Under the pieces are notes generated by a model. The model was not told the DNA's origin, ran no database searches, and saw nothing but the letters and a program-made list of their open reading frames with translations. From the NCBI GenBank assembly GCA_937860055.1, contig CALMBO010000029.1:361372-425371 (forward strand): 64,000 bases of DNA, written 5' to 3'. The DNA comes from an uncultured Verrucomicrobiota bacterium. Lineage in GTDB: Bacteria > Verrucomicrobiota > Kiritimatiellia > CAIQIC01 > Lenti-01. Numbering within the stretch: position 1 is the stretch's first letter; the number at the start of each line of letters is the position of its first letter. The translations under genes and the position numbers were made by a program. Positions 44,199-52,731 of the stretch are shown piece after piece.

Positions 44199-46189
44199 GG
44201 CGCCGAAGCCCCTGTTTCCGCGCCCTCCCCTTCGGGAGCGGGCGACGTCCCGGCCTCGGGCGCAGCTCCACCGGCCGGCACGGCGTCCCCGGCCCCCTCC
44301 GCTTCAACATCGGCCGCCGTCTCCAGGCTCATCTCCACGCGCTTCTTTTCGACGATTTCCTTCAACCCCGTCTGGGAACCGGTCAGCTTTTCGCCGCTTT
44401 CCTCGCCGCCGAACGCCACGGTCATCTGGGCCGGGAACTGGCCGAGCCGGAGCCATCCGACGGATCGGTTCCCGCCGCCTCCGCCGCCAAAGCCGGAGAT
44501 CAGCAGGTTGCTGAGCTGCTCCTTCGTGACCTTGCCCCCCTCCATGCCTTCGATGGTGGCATCCTCCATGAAGGAGGCATCATAGGCGACGGTGCCGCTT
44601 TGCGAAGTGGCCGACTTGACCACCAGCTTGGCCTTCTGCTCGCGCGGCCCCTGGAACAAGGTGAGATAATAGTCCCCGAAGATGCCCGCACCGAGGAAGG
44701 ACAGGTTCACATAGACCCCGCCTTCGCCCTCGGCCATTCCGCAAACAACGACGGGCACATGCAGGCCGCCGGGCGCCGAGGCCAGCTTCGCGACGTTGGT
44801 CCCCGACAGGCGGTACACACCCACATCGCCATGGAAAACAGGCTTGGTCTGCTCCACTTTTCCGCTCTTCCGCTTTGCCGAAAAGAAGCTCAGGCTGGGG
44901 CTGACCGCCGTCTCCGTCATGACCACCTTGCTGGGGAACAACAGGAAGAATTCGATGGACTCGATCGGATCCTCCTCCGCCCCTTCGACCTCGACCGAAG
45001 CCTTCACCCGGCCCGCCACGACCGGCATTTTGCCGGCGATGTCGCTCAGGTTGAACTGGACCGCGTGCGTCGAATCATCCGGCAGGATCTCCTTGGCGGC
45101 GTCCTGCAACCGGTCGAAGAAATTGTTCAGGAAGGCCGGCGCCTCCGATGGCATCCCCATCATGCCGTCCAGCGACCGGACCAGCTGCCGCATCACCACC
45201 TCGTTGACGGGCATGGACGGGTTCAGCGTGCATTCCAGAAGTCTTCCGGCCGCGGGATCCGTCACCAGATAGCGGGCGTTCTTCCGGTCCATTTCGATGT
45301 CGCCGATGGACTTCAACTCCTCCGTCAAGGTCTTCTGCTGCCCGGTGAAGGGCTCCATCCGCACCAAAGCCGCCTTGCCGGGGGCGATCTGCTCGCCCAG
45401 AATGAAGGTCCCGTCCGGATAGAGCGCCAGGCTCAGGAGCTCCGTCCGCCCGGCGGCATCGGGCGAACCGCCCACCATGATGTGGCGGTCCACCTCCCAC
45501 CACGACAGCGACCCCTTGTTCCGGTCCCCCAGCAGCATCACATCCTGCCGCTCCGAAATCGCCAGGGTGGAAAAATTGGCGAAGGGGCCGAAATCGATCA
45601 CCCACCAGTTCCCGTCCGGCTCCCTCATCAGGGCCGAACCGAATTTCATGAAATCGGACCCGATCTCGTCGGCGCCGGCGATATAAAGGCGTCCGCCGGG
45701 ATCGCAATACAGATCGCGCCATTGGAACTCCTGGTCCAGCCACGGCACGGGAATGCCCTTGGCCACGACGAACTTCCCCTGCTCGTCCGGATGGAATTCC
45801 AGAATGCGGCCGTTGGGTTCCTGCTCCGCCACGAACAAGGTCCCGTTCGAGGAAATCGAGATCGGCCCCGGCTTCTGGAGGCTGGCGGACATCCATTTTT
45901 CCAGGGGGACCTGGGTGGAGATCGCCCACCGGGGAATCGCATTGGAAACAATCCAGCCACTGGCCAGCGCGGGTTCCGGCTTCCCGTTCTTCAGGACCAG
46001 GATCTGGCCGCTGCCTTTTTCCGCCACATAGATATCGCCCGTGATGGGATGGACCGCCACCCCGCTGGGTTCCTTCAAGCCCTCGGCCAGCACGCGGATC
46101 GAGAAGGTCTGCCCCTGCGCCCCCGCGCCGAAGAGCAAAAGGCCCGCGCAGACGGCGTGCCCTATCCGGAACCGGAATCCGCTCCTCAT
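44195..46189 (-). CDS. Secreted NHL/SMP-30-like beta-propeller protein of the motor locus
   Basis: A 664-residue exported protein with a signal peptide (cleavage after about residue 26, GAGAQGQ). Residues about 30-330 are NHL-like blades: EPSGVAVHPITGDIYVAEKGSGQILVL, GPISISSNGTLFVAEQEPNGRILEF, RDLYCDPGGRLYIAG, LLSLALYPDGTFILGEQ. The C-terminal half has beta-rich stretches with no known family and ends in an acidic/alanine-rich tail like that of the next protein. GGAGG lies seven bases before the ATG. Placed between the ExbB-like and ExbD-like genes, it is likely the extracytoplasmic component moved or anchored by the motor. Confidence 0.78.
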   Translation of the reverse strand: MRSGFRFRIGHAVCAGLLLFGAGAQGQTFSIRVLAEGLKEPSGVAVHPITGDIYVAEKGSGQILVLKNGKPEPALASGWIVSNAIPRWAISTQVPLEKWMSASLQKPGPISISSNGTLFVAEQEPNGRILEFHPDEQGKFVVAKGIPVPWLDQEFQWRDLYCDPGGRLYIAGADEIGSDFMKFGSALMREPDGNWWVIDFGPFANFSTLAISERQDVMLLGDRNKGSLSWWEVDRHIMVGGSPDAAGRTELLSLALYPDGTFILGEQIAPGKAALVRMEPFTGQQKTLTEELKSIGDIEMDRKNARYLVTDPAAGRLLECTLNPSMPVNEVVMRQLVRSLDGMMGMPSEAPAFLNNFFDRLQDAAKEILPDDSTHAVQFNLSDIAGKMPVVAGRVKASVEVEGAEEDPIESIEFFLLFPSKVVMTETAVSPSLSFFSAKRKSGKVEQTKPVFHGDVGVYRLSGTNVAKLASAPGGLHVPVVVCGMAEGEGGVYVNLSFLGAGIFGDYYLTLFQGPREQKAKLVVKSATSQSGTVAYDASFMEDATIEGMEGGKVTKEQLSNLLISGFGGGGGGNRSVGWLRLGQFPAQMTVAFGGEESGEKLTGSQTGLKEIVEKKRVEMSLETAADVEAEGAGDAVPAGGAAPEAGTSPAPEGEGAETGASAP

Positions 46190-46217
46190 GCCGATGCCTC
46201 CTCCGCGCCCCCCCCCT

Positions 46218-47651
46218 CTAGGAAACGACTTCCTCGTGCAGGGTGATCACCCTCGGCTTGCTCAGGCGGCGGCAGAATTCGTCCGTGGTCGCCAGATGCT
46301 CGCGGAGCTGCGCAAAGGACTTTTGGAACTCTTCCGCCCCGGCGATGCCCGCCATGGCGCGCTCCAGGGCCTGTTCCACCTTCAGCAGCTCCTGGATCTT
46401 CGCGCCCAGGTCCATGATGGTGGCGATCTGGTCTTCCACGATGCCGGCGGCATTGGCCGCCTTCTGCAGGCTTTCGCCCAGCGTGGTCTGGATGCTGTCG
46501 GCGCTGCGCGCATACCGGTCGGCCATGTCCGCCGCCCGGGCGTGCGCATGCTCCATCGCCTCGGCCAGGGCCTTCACCTCGTCGTCGGTGGCCGTCTTGC
46601 GCACCTCCACATACCGCAGGGTCAGTTCGTCGAACTGTTTCTTCAGCTCGCCGCCCGCCTTCTCGATCGAACCCGTGAAGACCTCTTCGTAGCGGTCCGG
46701 ATCGGGAATGTAGCGGCGGAAGGCCGCCTCGATCGAGTCCTCGAGGTTCTCGATCACCACCGGCTGCTGCTCGGCCGACGGCAGGCGCCGGATGAAATGC
46801 TCGTCCAGATAGACGTCAACCTCCGCCATGAAGGTTCCTTCGCGGCGCATCAGCGAGGTCAGCGGGAACTGCACGAACGTCACCAGCATCAGCGCCAGGA
46901 ACGTCGTGTCGAACGCGACGCCCAGGCTGATGGTCACCTGCGCGATGGCGCCTTTGATGGCCGACAGTTCCGCCGAACCCGACAGGAAGTCCGCGAATCC
47001 GCCGACGGCGGCGCCCAGTCCCTGCACCGTTCCGATGAAGCCCAGAATCGGAATCACCCACATCATCAGGCGCGCGATGGTGAACGTCATGTCGGACATG
47101 ACGGTGTCGCGCGTGTTTTCCGAGCTGATCCAGCCTCCAACGCGGCCCAGGTCCTTCGTGGCCACCCAGAGCCCCAGGGCGCGGTCCAACCGGCTCAGCA
47201 GGATGCTGGTCTGGTTGTCTCCGCTTTCCTGCAGGCGCTTGCGGAGGGCCTGGATGTCTTCTTCGCTCTCCATGTTGACGCCGCGGATCTGCGCCGTGTC
47301 CTCCGCGATGTGCTTGATCTGCCGCTTGAGGACCCGGTTCTTCTGCAGGATGAAAACCACGATGACGAAGAAGCTGAGCAGTTCGAGCCACTGAATGGGG
47401 CCGCGCTGGTTGATCAGGCCGTTGATGTACTTGATCAACGGCGTCTGGTGCAGCTTGTTCCAGAAGTTGAACCCGTAGCAGACAATGACCGTGCCGATCA
47501 CCGACCCGACGACCTGGATCCAGACGTTTACATCGGTGTTGGGCCGCGCCGTGGCCAATCCCTCGTCTTCCACCGCCGTCGCTGCCGCAGACGTCTCTTG
47601 GGGCTCGGTGGCGGGCATCTTGTCCAGTTCTTCCACTTTTTCCTTAGCCAT
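46218..47651 (-). CDS. MotA/TolQ/ExbB-family proton channel with long coiled-coil tail
   Basis: A 477-residue inner-membrane protein. Four hydrophobic segments lie at about 43-60, 88-103, 191-213 and 236-263. The family core is WVIPILGFIGTVQGLGAAVGGF followed by IAQVTISLGVAFDTTFLALMLVTFVQFP; the GFIGTVQG and TT residues line the ion path in TolQ/ExbB. Unlike ExbB (about 240 residues), this protein has an acidic N-terminus and about 210 extra C-terminal residues predicted helical and coiled-coil (VKALAEAMEHAHARAADMADRY, DLGAKIQELLKVEQALERAMA). First gene of the operon. I use ATG 47651; a GTG three codons upstream is possible. Confidence 0.85.
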   Translation of the reverse strand: MAKEKVEELDKMPATEPQETSAAATAVEDEGLATARPNTDVNVWIQVVGSVIGTVIVCYGFNFWNKLHQTPLIKYINGLINQRGPIQWLELLSFFVIVVFILQKNRVLKRQIKHIAEDTAQIRGVNMESEEDIQALRKRLQESGDNQTSILLSRLDRALGLWVATKDLGRVGGWISSENTRDTVMSDMTFTIARLMMWVIPILGFIGTVQGLGAAVGGFADFLSGSAELSAIKGAIAQVTISLGVAFDTTFLALMLVTFVQFPLTSLMRREGTFMAEVDVYLDEHFIRRLPSAEQQPVVIENLEDSIEAAFRRYIPDPDRYEEVFTGSIEKAGGELKKQFDELTLRYVEVRKTATDDEVKALAEAMEHAHARAADMADRYARSADSIQTTLGESLQKAANAAGIVEDQIATIMDLGAKIQELLKVEQALERAMAGIAGAEEFQKSFAQLREHLATTDEFCRRLSKPRVITLHEEVVS

Positions 47652-47806
47652 ATCCTGCACCTGTCCTTGATGTTGGCGCTGAGTGCCGCGCTTGCGGCCT
47701 GCAACTTGTTTTTACGCTCTCAAAAACAATGGCTTCCGTCGACAAAAAATTGACGAAAATCAAACAAATCCGTCCCCCGCTCCGGCCGTTCCTCCCGACC
47801 CCGGCG

Positions 47807-48841
47807 TCAATGCGCCCCTTCGCTGAAATCCGTCCCCGGCCGGAAGAACTCCGTCCACTCCGCCAAGCCATAGGCCAGATGCATCAAGGGAACCATGCCC
47901 CACAAACCCAAATCGCCCCACCGCCTCGTCCGGAAGGCGGTTTCCACCGCCACCCCCAATGCCATCAGGGCATACAGCCCCAGGTCGGCCGCCAACAACC
48001 AAGCCGCCCACCCCCAAAACGGCGACAGCGCCATCAGCGCCACCGTTCCCCCCACCCAAAACCCGGGAACCAAGGGTAGTGGATTGAACGACACCCCTCC
48101 CCGCAACAGCCGGATGCGCGTCGCCCCGTAGGTCCACATCTGCCGCCAGAACCGTCGAACCGACTGCCGGGGATAGTGTTTCACCCATGCCGCCGGAACA
48201 AACACCAGCTTCCATCCCGCCTTTTCGGTGCGGCAGGCCGCAATCATCTCCTCGCCGGGATAGAAATCCGACGGGAATTCCCCCATCTGGAGGAAGGCTT
48301 CCCGCCGGTAGATCGCATTGCATCCAATGATCCGGTCCCAATCCACCGGGTAGGCCGCCGCCCGGTTCCGCCGGTACCGCTCGGCCACATAGCCCGCCGC
48401 CCGCGACGACAGCGCCAATCCCGCCAGCCGCCCGATGCGGTTGATGTCGTCCGGCACCAGGCTCGGCCCGCTCGCCAGCCCGACCTCCGGATCTGAAAAC
48501 GGCTCCACAATGCGCCGCGGCCAGTCGGGCGCCACCACCACGTCGTCGTCCATGAAGGCGATCAGCGGCGCGTGCGCCGCCGCCGCGCCGGCGTTCTTCT
48601 TGCGGCTGGAATCGCCCGTCTCGAACTGAATGTCCAGATGGAGGACGCCCGGATGCCGGACGCAGAATTCCCGAAGCCGCCCCGCCACTTCCGGATCCGG
48701 CACCCGGCCGGCAACGATGACCTCGACCTCTTCGAATCCCTCCGCCTCCGCCAACGACTCCAGCGTGCGGATCAGGATGTCCCTCCCCATGGTCGGGATC
48801 ACCACCGACAGGACCGGGGACGGTTTCCCGGCTCCGTTCAC
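47807..48841 (-). CDS. GT2-family glycosyltransferase with C-terminal membrane helices
   Basis: A 344-residue protein. GT-A core: LSVVIPTMGRDILIRTLESL, DSSRKKNAGAAAAHAPLIAFMDDDVVVAPDW (DDD motif) and FYPGEEMIAACRTEKAGWKLVFVP. Two or three membrane helices follow (about 255-320). It starts at a GTG that overlaps the stop of the YfhO-like gene (GTGA). The sugar substrate is unknown, but the pair suggests lipid-linked glycan modification. It ends 155 bp before the motor operon. Confidence 0.85.
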   Translation of the reverse strand: MNGAGKPSPVLSVVIPTMGRDILIRTLESLAEAEGFEEVEVIVAGRVPDPEVAGRLREFCVRHPGVLHLDIQFETGDSSRKKNAGAAAAHAPLIAFMDDDVVVAPDWPRRIVEPFSDPEVGLASGPSLVPDDINRIGRLAGLALSSRAAGYVAERYRRNRAAAYPVDWDRIIGCNAIYRREAFLQMGEFPSDFYPGEEMIAACRTEKAGWKLVFVPAAWVKHYPRQSVRRFWRQMWTYGATRIRLLRGGVSFNPLPLVPGFWVGGTVALMALSPFWGWAAWLLAADLGLYALMALGVAVETAFRTRRWGDLGLWGMVPLMHLAYGLAEWTEFFRPGTDFSEGAH

Positions 48842-51255
48842 GCCGCCGCCTCCAGCCGGCGCCGCGGCCACGCCAGGGCCCCCAGCGCCACCAGGCCGGC
48901 CAGGATCCCCGTGCCCTGCAACCAGGTTGAAAGCCCCCGCGGCGCATATCGCAGCACCACGTCGTGCCGCCCCGCCTCTTCCAAGGCCACGCCCTGGAAC
49001 ATGAAATCGCACCGAATCACGGGCACGGCCCGCCCATCCACCGTCGCCTTCCAGTTCGGATCGAATTTCTCCGCCACCCGCATCACCACGGGCCCGTGGC
49101 TCTCCACTGTGAATTCATATCGCCCCGGCAGCCGCTTGGTGATCTCCACCTTTGGCGCCGGCCCCGGATCGCCCGACGGCGGCGCGCACACCTCGCTCCC
49201 CGGCGCCAGCAACACCGAGGAGAACGGTTGAAACGAGGGATCGGCCAGCGTTTTCAGGGCCTCGGCATCCTCCACGATCCGCCACGACTGCACTGCGGCC
49301 ACGAGGGGCGGCCTCTGTTTCATCTGGAGGACGACTTCCGGCGCGTTCGGTCCCGGCGGCACGCTCCGCGTCGCCACCCCCCCGCGGCCGTCGTCCATGG
49401 GCTGGTACGCCCACCCCATCTCCATCTGAGAGGCCCACGCCGGATTGGCCAGCAATTGCGCGGCGACATCCCGGTGCGCCAGCACATGCGAAACCGCCGT
49501 CAGTCTCCACATCCGCACCGGATCCTTCATCGCGCCCCAGAATGCCGTGTAGTCCGCCGGCGGCCGCGGAAGCTGCGTCACATTCACCGACAGGATTCCA
49601 TGATAAGGGAACAGATAGGTCAACCAGAGATTGTAGAATCCATCCTGCGTCGCCATGGCCGTCCGGTTGTGGCCGACCTCGCGCTTGAGGTAGCGCACCA
49701 GCTCGTTTTCCGCCACATAGCCCGGCGGCATGGTTTGGATGTAGTGCGGCGCCAGGATGACCGCCGCGTCGAACACCACCACCAGGGCCGGCAGCCACGC
49801 TCCCCATGTGCGGGATCGCCCTCTCAACAGCCACAGGATGCCTGCGCCCACCGCCAGCGCCACGCCCGCATACGTCACGGAAAACGCCTTGTTCCACTGG
49901 ACCACGCGCCCCAGCGCGCCCCAACCGGCCGCCGCCAGCCGTTCCGCGCCCGATGACAGGTCCGCCCACAGCGCCAGTCCCGACAGCAGGAAAACGCCCG
50001 CCGCGATTCCCGCGCCCCATTGCCATTTTTTCGCCGCCTTCCCCTCCATCCGCAACGCCGCATCCAGCCCGAACGCCGCCAGAACCCCCCATGCCATCTG
50101 GAAGAAATGGATGAACTTGTTCGGATTGCGGATGCTGCCGAATCCCGGCAGGAGGCTCAACGGCTTGTAGAGCACGAAGAATTTGCCGAAGGCCAGCAAC
50201 AAGGCCAGGACGCACAAGGCTCCCCACAGGAAGACCACGGCCGCTTCGCCCCTCTCCCTCCGCCGGCGGAACGCGTCCCCCAGCCCGATCAGCGCGAACA
50301 GGAGCGGGACCGCCCCCACGTACACCGTCTCCAGCTTGAAATTCATGAACCCCTGGCCTGTCTGCTCGTACCCCTCGCTCCGGCCCATCTTCCCCCAATA
50401 GGGTCCCTTTTCATATCCGCTGCGCCATCCCGTCCATCCCGGCGCGATGAAATCCAGGCTCTCGCCCGGCGGCTGGCTCCATTGCGTCAGATAGGCCCAC
50501 TGCGATTCCTTGGATTCCTCGCCCGGAACCTCCGTCACCCCCGCGCCCACCACGGACATCGATGCGCCGCCCGCGATCAATGCCGCCACCAGCGCCGCGG
50601 CCCAGGATTTCTTGGCCAGCTTCGCCGCGTTCCATCCGCCCGCCGCCCTTGCCGCCTCGAACAACCCCAGCGGCGCCAGCAGGAGCGCGCAGAACAGCGC
50701 CACATCCGATTGCTCCAGGAACATCGCCCCGGCCGAGGCGCCGGCCACCACCGACCAGGCCATCCTCCCCGTCTTCCCCCACCTCCCCAGCGCCAGCATC
50801 GCCAGGGGCAAAAAAGTCAAAACTCCAAATTTACCGATATGGCCCGCATAGGTCAGTGTCAGGTTTGTCCCCACCCAGAACGCCACCAGCCCCCCGAAGA
50901 CACAGGCGGACGCCTTCAATCCCTTGTCCCGCAAATAGAGCGTAAGGAAGAGAGCGGCGAGCAAAAGACTAACGCCATAATACAGATTCATGAAACCACG
51001 TGCAGACGTGACGCGCATCGCCAATGCCCAAAGATGGAATCCGGATATGTCGGGCATTCCCCACAAGGATTCCCCCAGCCAGCGGGTCACAAGAGAGGCT
51101 TGAATCTGCCTTTGGTTGTAAGCCACCACCCCCACATTGCCATCGCTGGCCTGCAAGATAGCCCCGGGAGCTAGCACGTTGTGGAATACGGAAACATAAG
51201 TTAGGGAGAAAAAAACGGCAAATCCGGCAATGGCCCGGGCAGAAGACTTGCGCAT
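48838..51255 (-). CDS. YfhO-like multi-pass membrane protein
   Basis: An 805-residue protein with about thirteen membrane helices and a C-terminal extracytoplasmic beta domain. The N-terminal region has SVFHNVLAPGAIL and LWALAMRVTSARGFMNLYYGVSLLLAALFL; the end has DPNWKATVDGRAVPVIRCDFMFQGVALEEAGRHDVVLRYAP, the hallmark C-terminal block of the YfhO family. Members are thought to be GT-C glycosyltransferases acting on lipoteichoic acid or other glycans. The ATG at 51255 has an AGGGAGG-rich stretch before it. The gene is coupled to the GT2 gene downstream. Confidence 0.87.
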   Translation of the reverse strand: MRKSSARAIAGFAVFFSLTYVSVFHNVLAPGAILQASDGNVGVVAYNQRQIQASLVTRWLGESLWGMPDISGFHLWALAMRVTSARGFMNLYYGVSLLLAALFLTLYLRDKGLKASACVFGGLVAFWVGTNLTLTYAGHIGKFGVLTFLPLAMLALGRWGKTGRMAWSVVAGASAGAMFLEQSDVALFCALLLAPLGLFEAARAAGGWNAAKLAKKSWAAALVAALIAGGASMSVVGAGVTEVPGEESKESQWAYLTQWSQPPGESLDFIAPGWTGWRSGYEKGPYWGKMGRSEGYEQTGQGFMNFKLETVYVGAVPLLFALIGLGDAFRRRRERGEAAVVFLWGALCVLALLLAFGKFFVLYKPLSLLPGFGSIRNPNKFIHFFQMAWGVLAAFGLDAALRMEGKAAKKWQWGAGIAAGVFLLSGLALWADLSSGAERLAAAGWGALGRVVQWNKAFSVTYAGVALAVGAGILWLLRGRSRTWGAWLPALVVVFDAAVILAPHYIQTMPPGYVAENELVRYLKREVGHNRTAMATQDGFYNLWLTYLFPYHGILSVNVTQLPRPPADYTAFWGAMKDPVRMWRLTAVSHVLAHRDVAAQLLANPAWASQMEMGWAYQPMDDGRGGVATRSVPPGPNAPEVVLQMKQRPPLVAAVQSWRIVEDAEALKTLADPSFQPFSSVLLAPGSEVCAPPSGDPGPAPKVEITKRLPGRYEFTVESHGPVVMRVAEKFDPNWKATVDGRAVPVIRCDFMFQGVALEEAGRHDVVLRYAPRGLSTWLQGTGILAGLVALGALAWPRRRLEAAA

Positions 51256-51454
51256 GGTCCCCCCCCCTCCCTTTTTGATGGACAAGGCAGATTGCATATT
51301 TGTTCACTTTACCCCATTCTTGTGGATGGTCGCTAGTTTAAACCACCCGCGTCATCAAGTTTCCCGATTGAAAACAAGAGGATAAAGACTTACCTTTCTC
51401 TTAATTTGAATGCATAATGACATCGATCCCGCCTATTCCTTAGGAATTTTAAAT

Positions 51455-52399
51455 ATGAATGAATCTGATTGCTCCCCCATTCAATCCTACGAGCCAGTTT
51501 TCCTCCGCCTTTTCCGAATCTACCGTCAGGCAGGCTATGACATCCGGATCAACCTGAATCCGGCATTCTTTGCCGGGTGGGGGGATTCACTCTTCTGCAT
51601 GCTCTATAAGGATGGCAAGCCCCTGAGCACCGGCGGCGGCGGCATTTCCCTCTCCGAACTCAATTTCTTCGAATCCCTCCGCTCCGCCCTCCCCCTCTCC
51701 AGCATCTTTGTCATTGGCAATTCCGGTGGCTGGAGCACCCTTGCCCTCGCCCTCCTCTGGCCCGAAGCCCGTGTCGCCGCCATCGACTGCGGCCTGATGG
51801 AAAAGCCAAATCCATTGTTCGAGGTGTTCGACTTCGATCGTCACCAGGGCGGCATGCCCAGTGATTTCGGCATCGTCCTCACCAATGATCTCGCTCGCGC
51901 CCACCACCTCGATGTGCAGGTCGTCCAAGGCATGTCCCCCCAGGATCTCCCCCACGTCATACCATCCGCCTGCCCCGCCCCTCCCCAGCTGGTCTTCATC
52001 GATGGCGGACATTCCAACGAACAGGTCATCAAAGATTTCGATGGCTTGCAGCGCCTTGTTGACCCTAATTGCATTTTCATCTTCCACGATGTCGTCAACT
52101 GGCACATGGAAAAAGGATTCCTGCACTGCTGCGAGGTCGTGGGCCGCAAGGGGCATATCCTCTGGCGCACTTCCTCCGGCATGGCGATCCTGCTCCCGGA
52201 CACTGCATCCGTGGCGGTCCGGGAAGTGGTGGATGCATTCTCCGAATCAGAACAGAAGCTTCGGGAATTTAAGCGCAGGGCTCCGCGACGGCGCATGGTG
52301 TCTATCATCGAAAAACTTCCGGAAAATTCCATCCTTGGCAAGCTGAAGACCGCCATCAAGTGGATCAACGCACATCTGCCTCGCTTGCATAGACATTGA
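51455..52399 (+). CDS. Methyltransferase-like protein (Methyltransf_24 / class I)
   Basis: About 314 residues. IFVIGNSGGWSTLALALLWPEARVAAIDCG is a SAM-binding motif I and II of the class I Rossmann fold, and QLVFIDGGHSNEQVIKDFDGLQRLV with FIFHDVVNW is the motif IV-V region of the Methyltransf_24 family. The C-terminus is basic. I use ATG 51455, preceded by AGGA at 9 bases; an ATG at 51410 would add 15 residues but has no ribosome site. Base composition is less GC-rich than the neighbours. Its substrate is unknown. It stands alone, divergent from the YfhO-like gene. Confidence 0.78.
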   Translation: MNESDCSPIQSYEPVFLRLFRIYRQAGYDIRINLNPAFFAGWGDSLFCMLYKDGKPLSTGGGGISLSELNFFESLRSALPLSSIFVIGNSGGWSTLALALLWPEARVAAIDCGLMEKPNPLFEVFDFDRHQGGMPSDFGIVLTNDLARAHHLDVQVVQGMSPQDLPHVIPSACPAPPQLVFIDGGHSNEQVIKDFDGLQRLVDPNCIFIFHDVVNWHMEKGFLHCCEVVGRKGHILWRTSSGMAILLPDTASVAVREVVDAFSESEQKLREFKRRAPRRRMVSIIEKLPENSILGKLKTAIKWINAHLPRLHRH

Positions 52400-52731
52400 A
52401 ACGGAACCAAGAGCCCGCATATCCATGTATTGGCTATTTCTCACTATTCTGAACTTTTGTGCGGGACGGGCCTGGACCTGAGGCGCCCCCCCCCATCGAC
52501 CGATTCCTCTATTGCAAGCTGACCGGACACCTTCTGGTGTAGTCCGCCGATGATCACCGATGGGCCTGCCAAAATGTCCCGCAGGCGCATCCGCAAATAC
52601 CCCTCCCCTCCGCCGCATCGAGATGCGCACATCACACATGTTTGCCCAAGTCCCGGGTTTCCACCGCAAACAACCCATCCCCGATAAAACACCTTCCCAC
52701 TAGAGCGGAGATGCCGCGCATCATCACCACA
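52400..52731. other. 332-bp gap with no recognisable gene
   Basis: Between the convergent methyltransferase and giant-protein genes. It has a run of C (about 52486-52494) and lower GC than most of the window. I see no open frame with coding character, no hairpin with a T tract and none of the TTTTCCA palindromes. Confidence 0.6.

Noticed and set aside
42972..47651. Motor locus as a Zorya anti-phage system
   Set aside because: ZorA- and ZorB-like parts might be argued, but there is no ZorC, ZorD or ZorE, the rod proteins lack an OmpA-like peptidoglycan domain and a secreted propeller is present instead.
52400..52731. Small gene in the gap before the giant gene
   Set aside because: Short open frames on either strand lack ribosome sites and coding-like composition.
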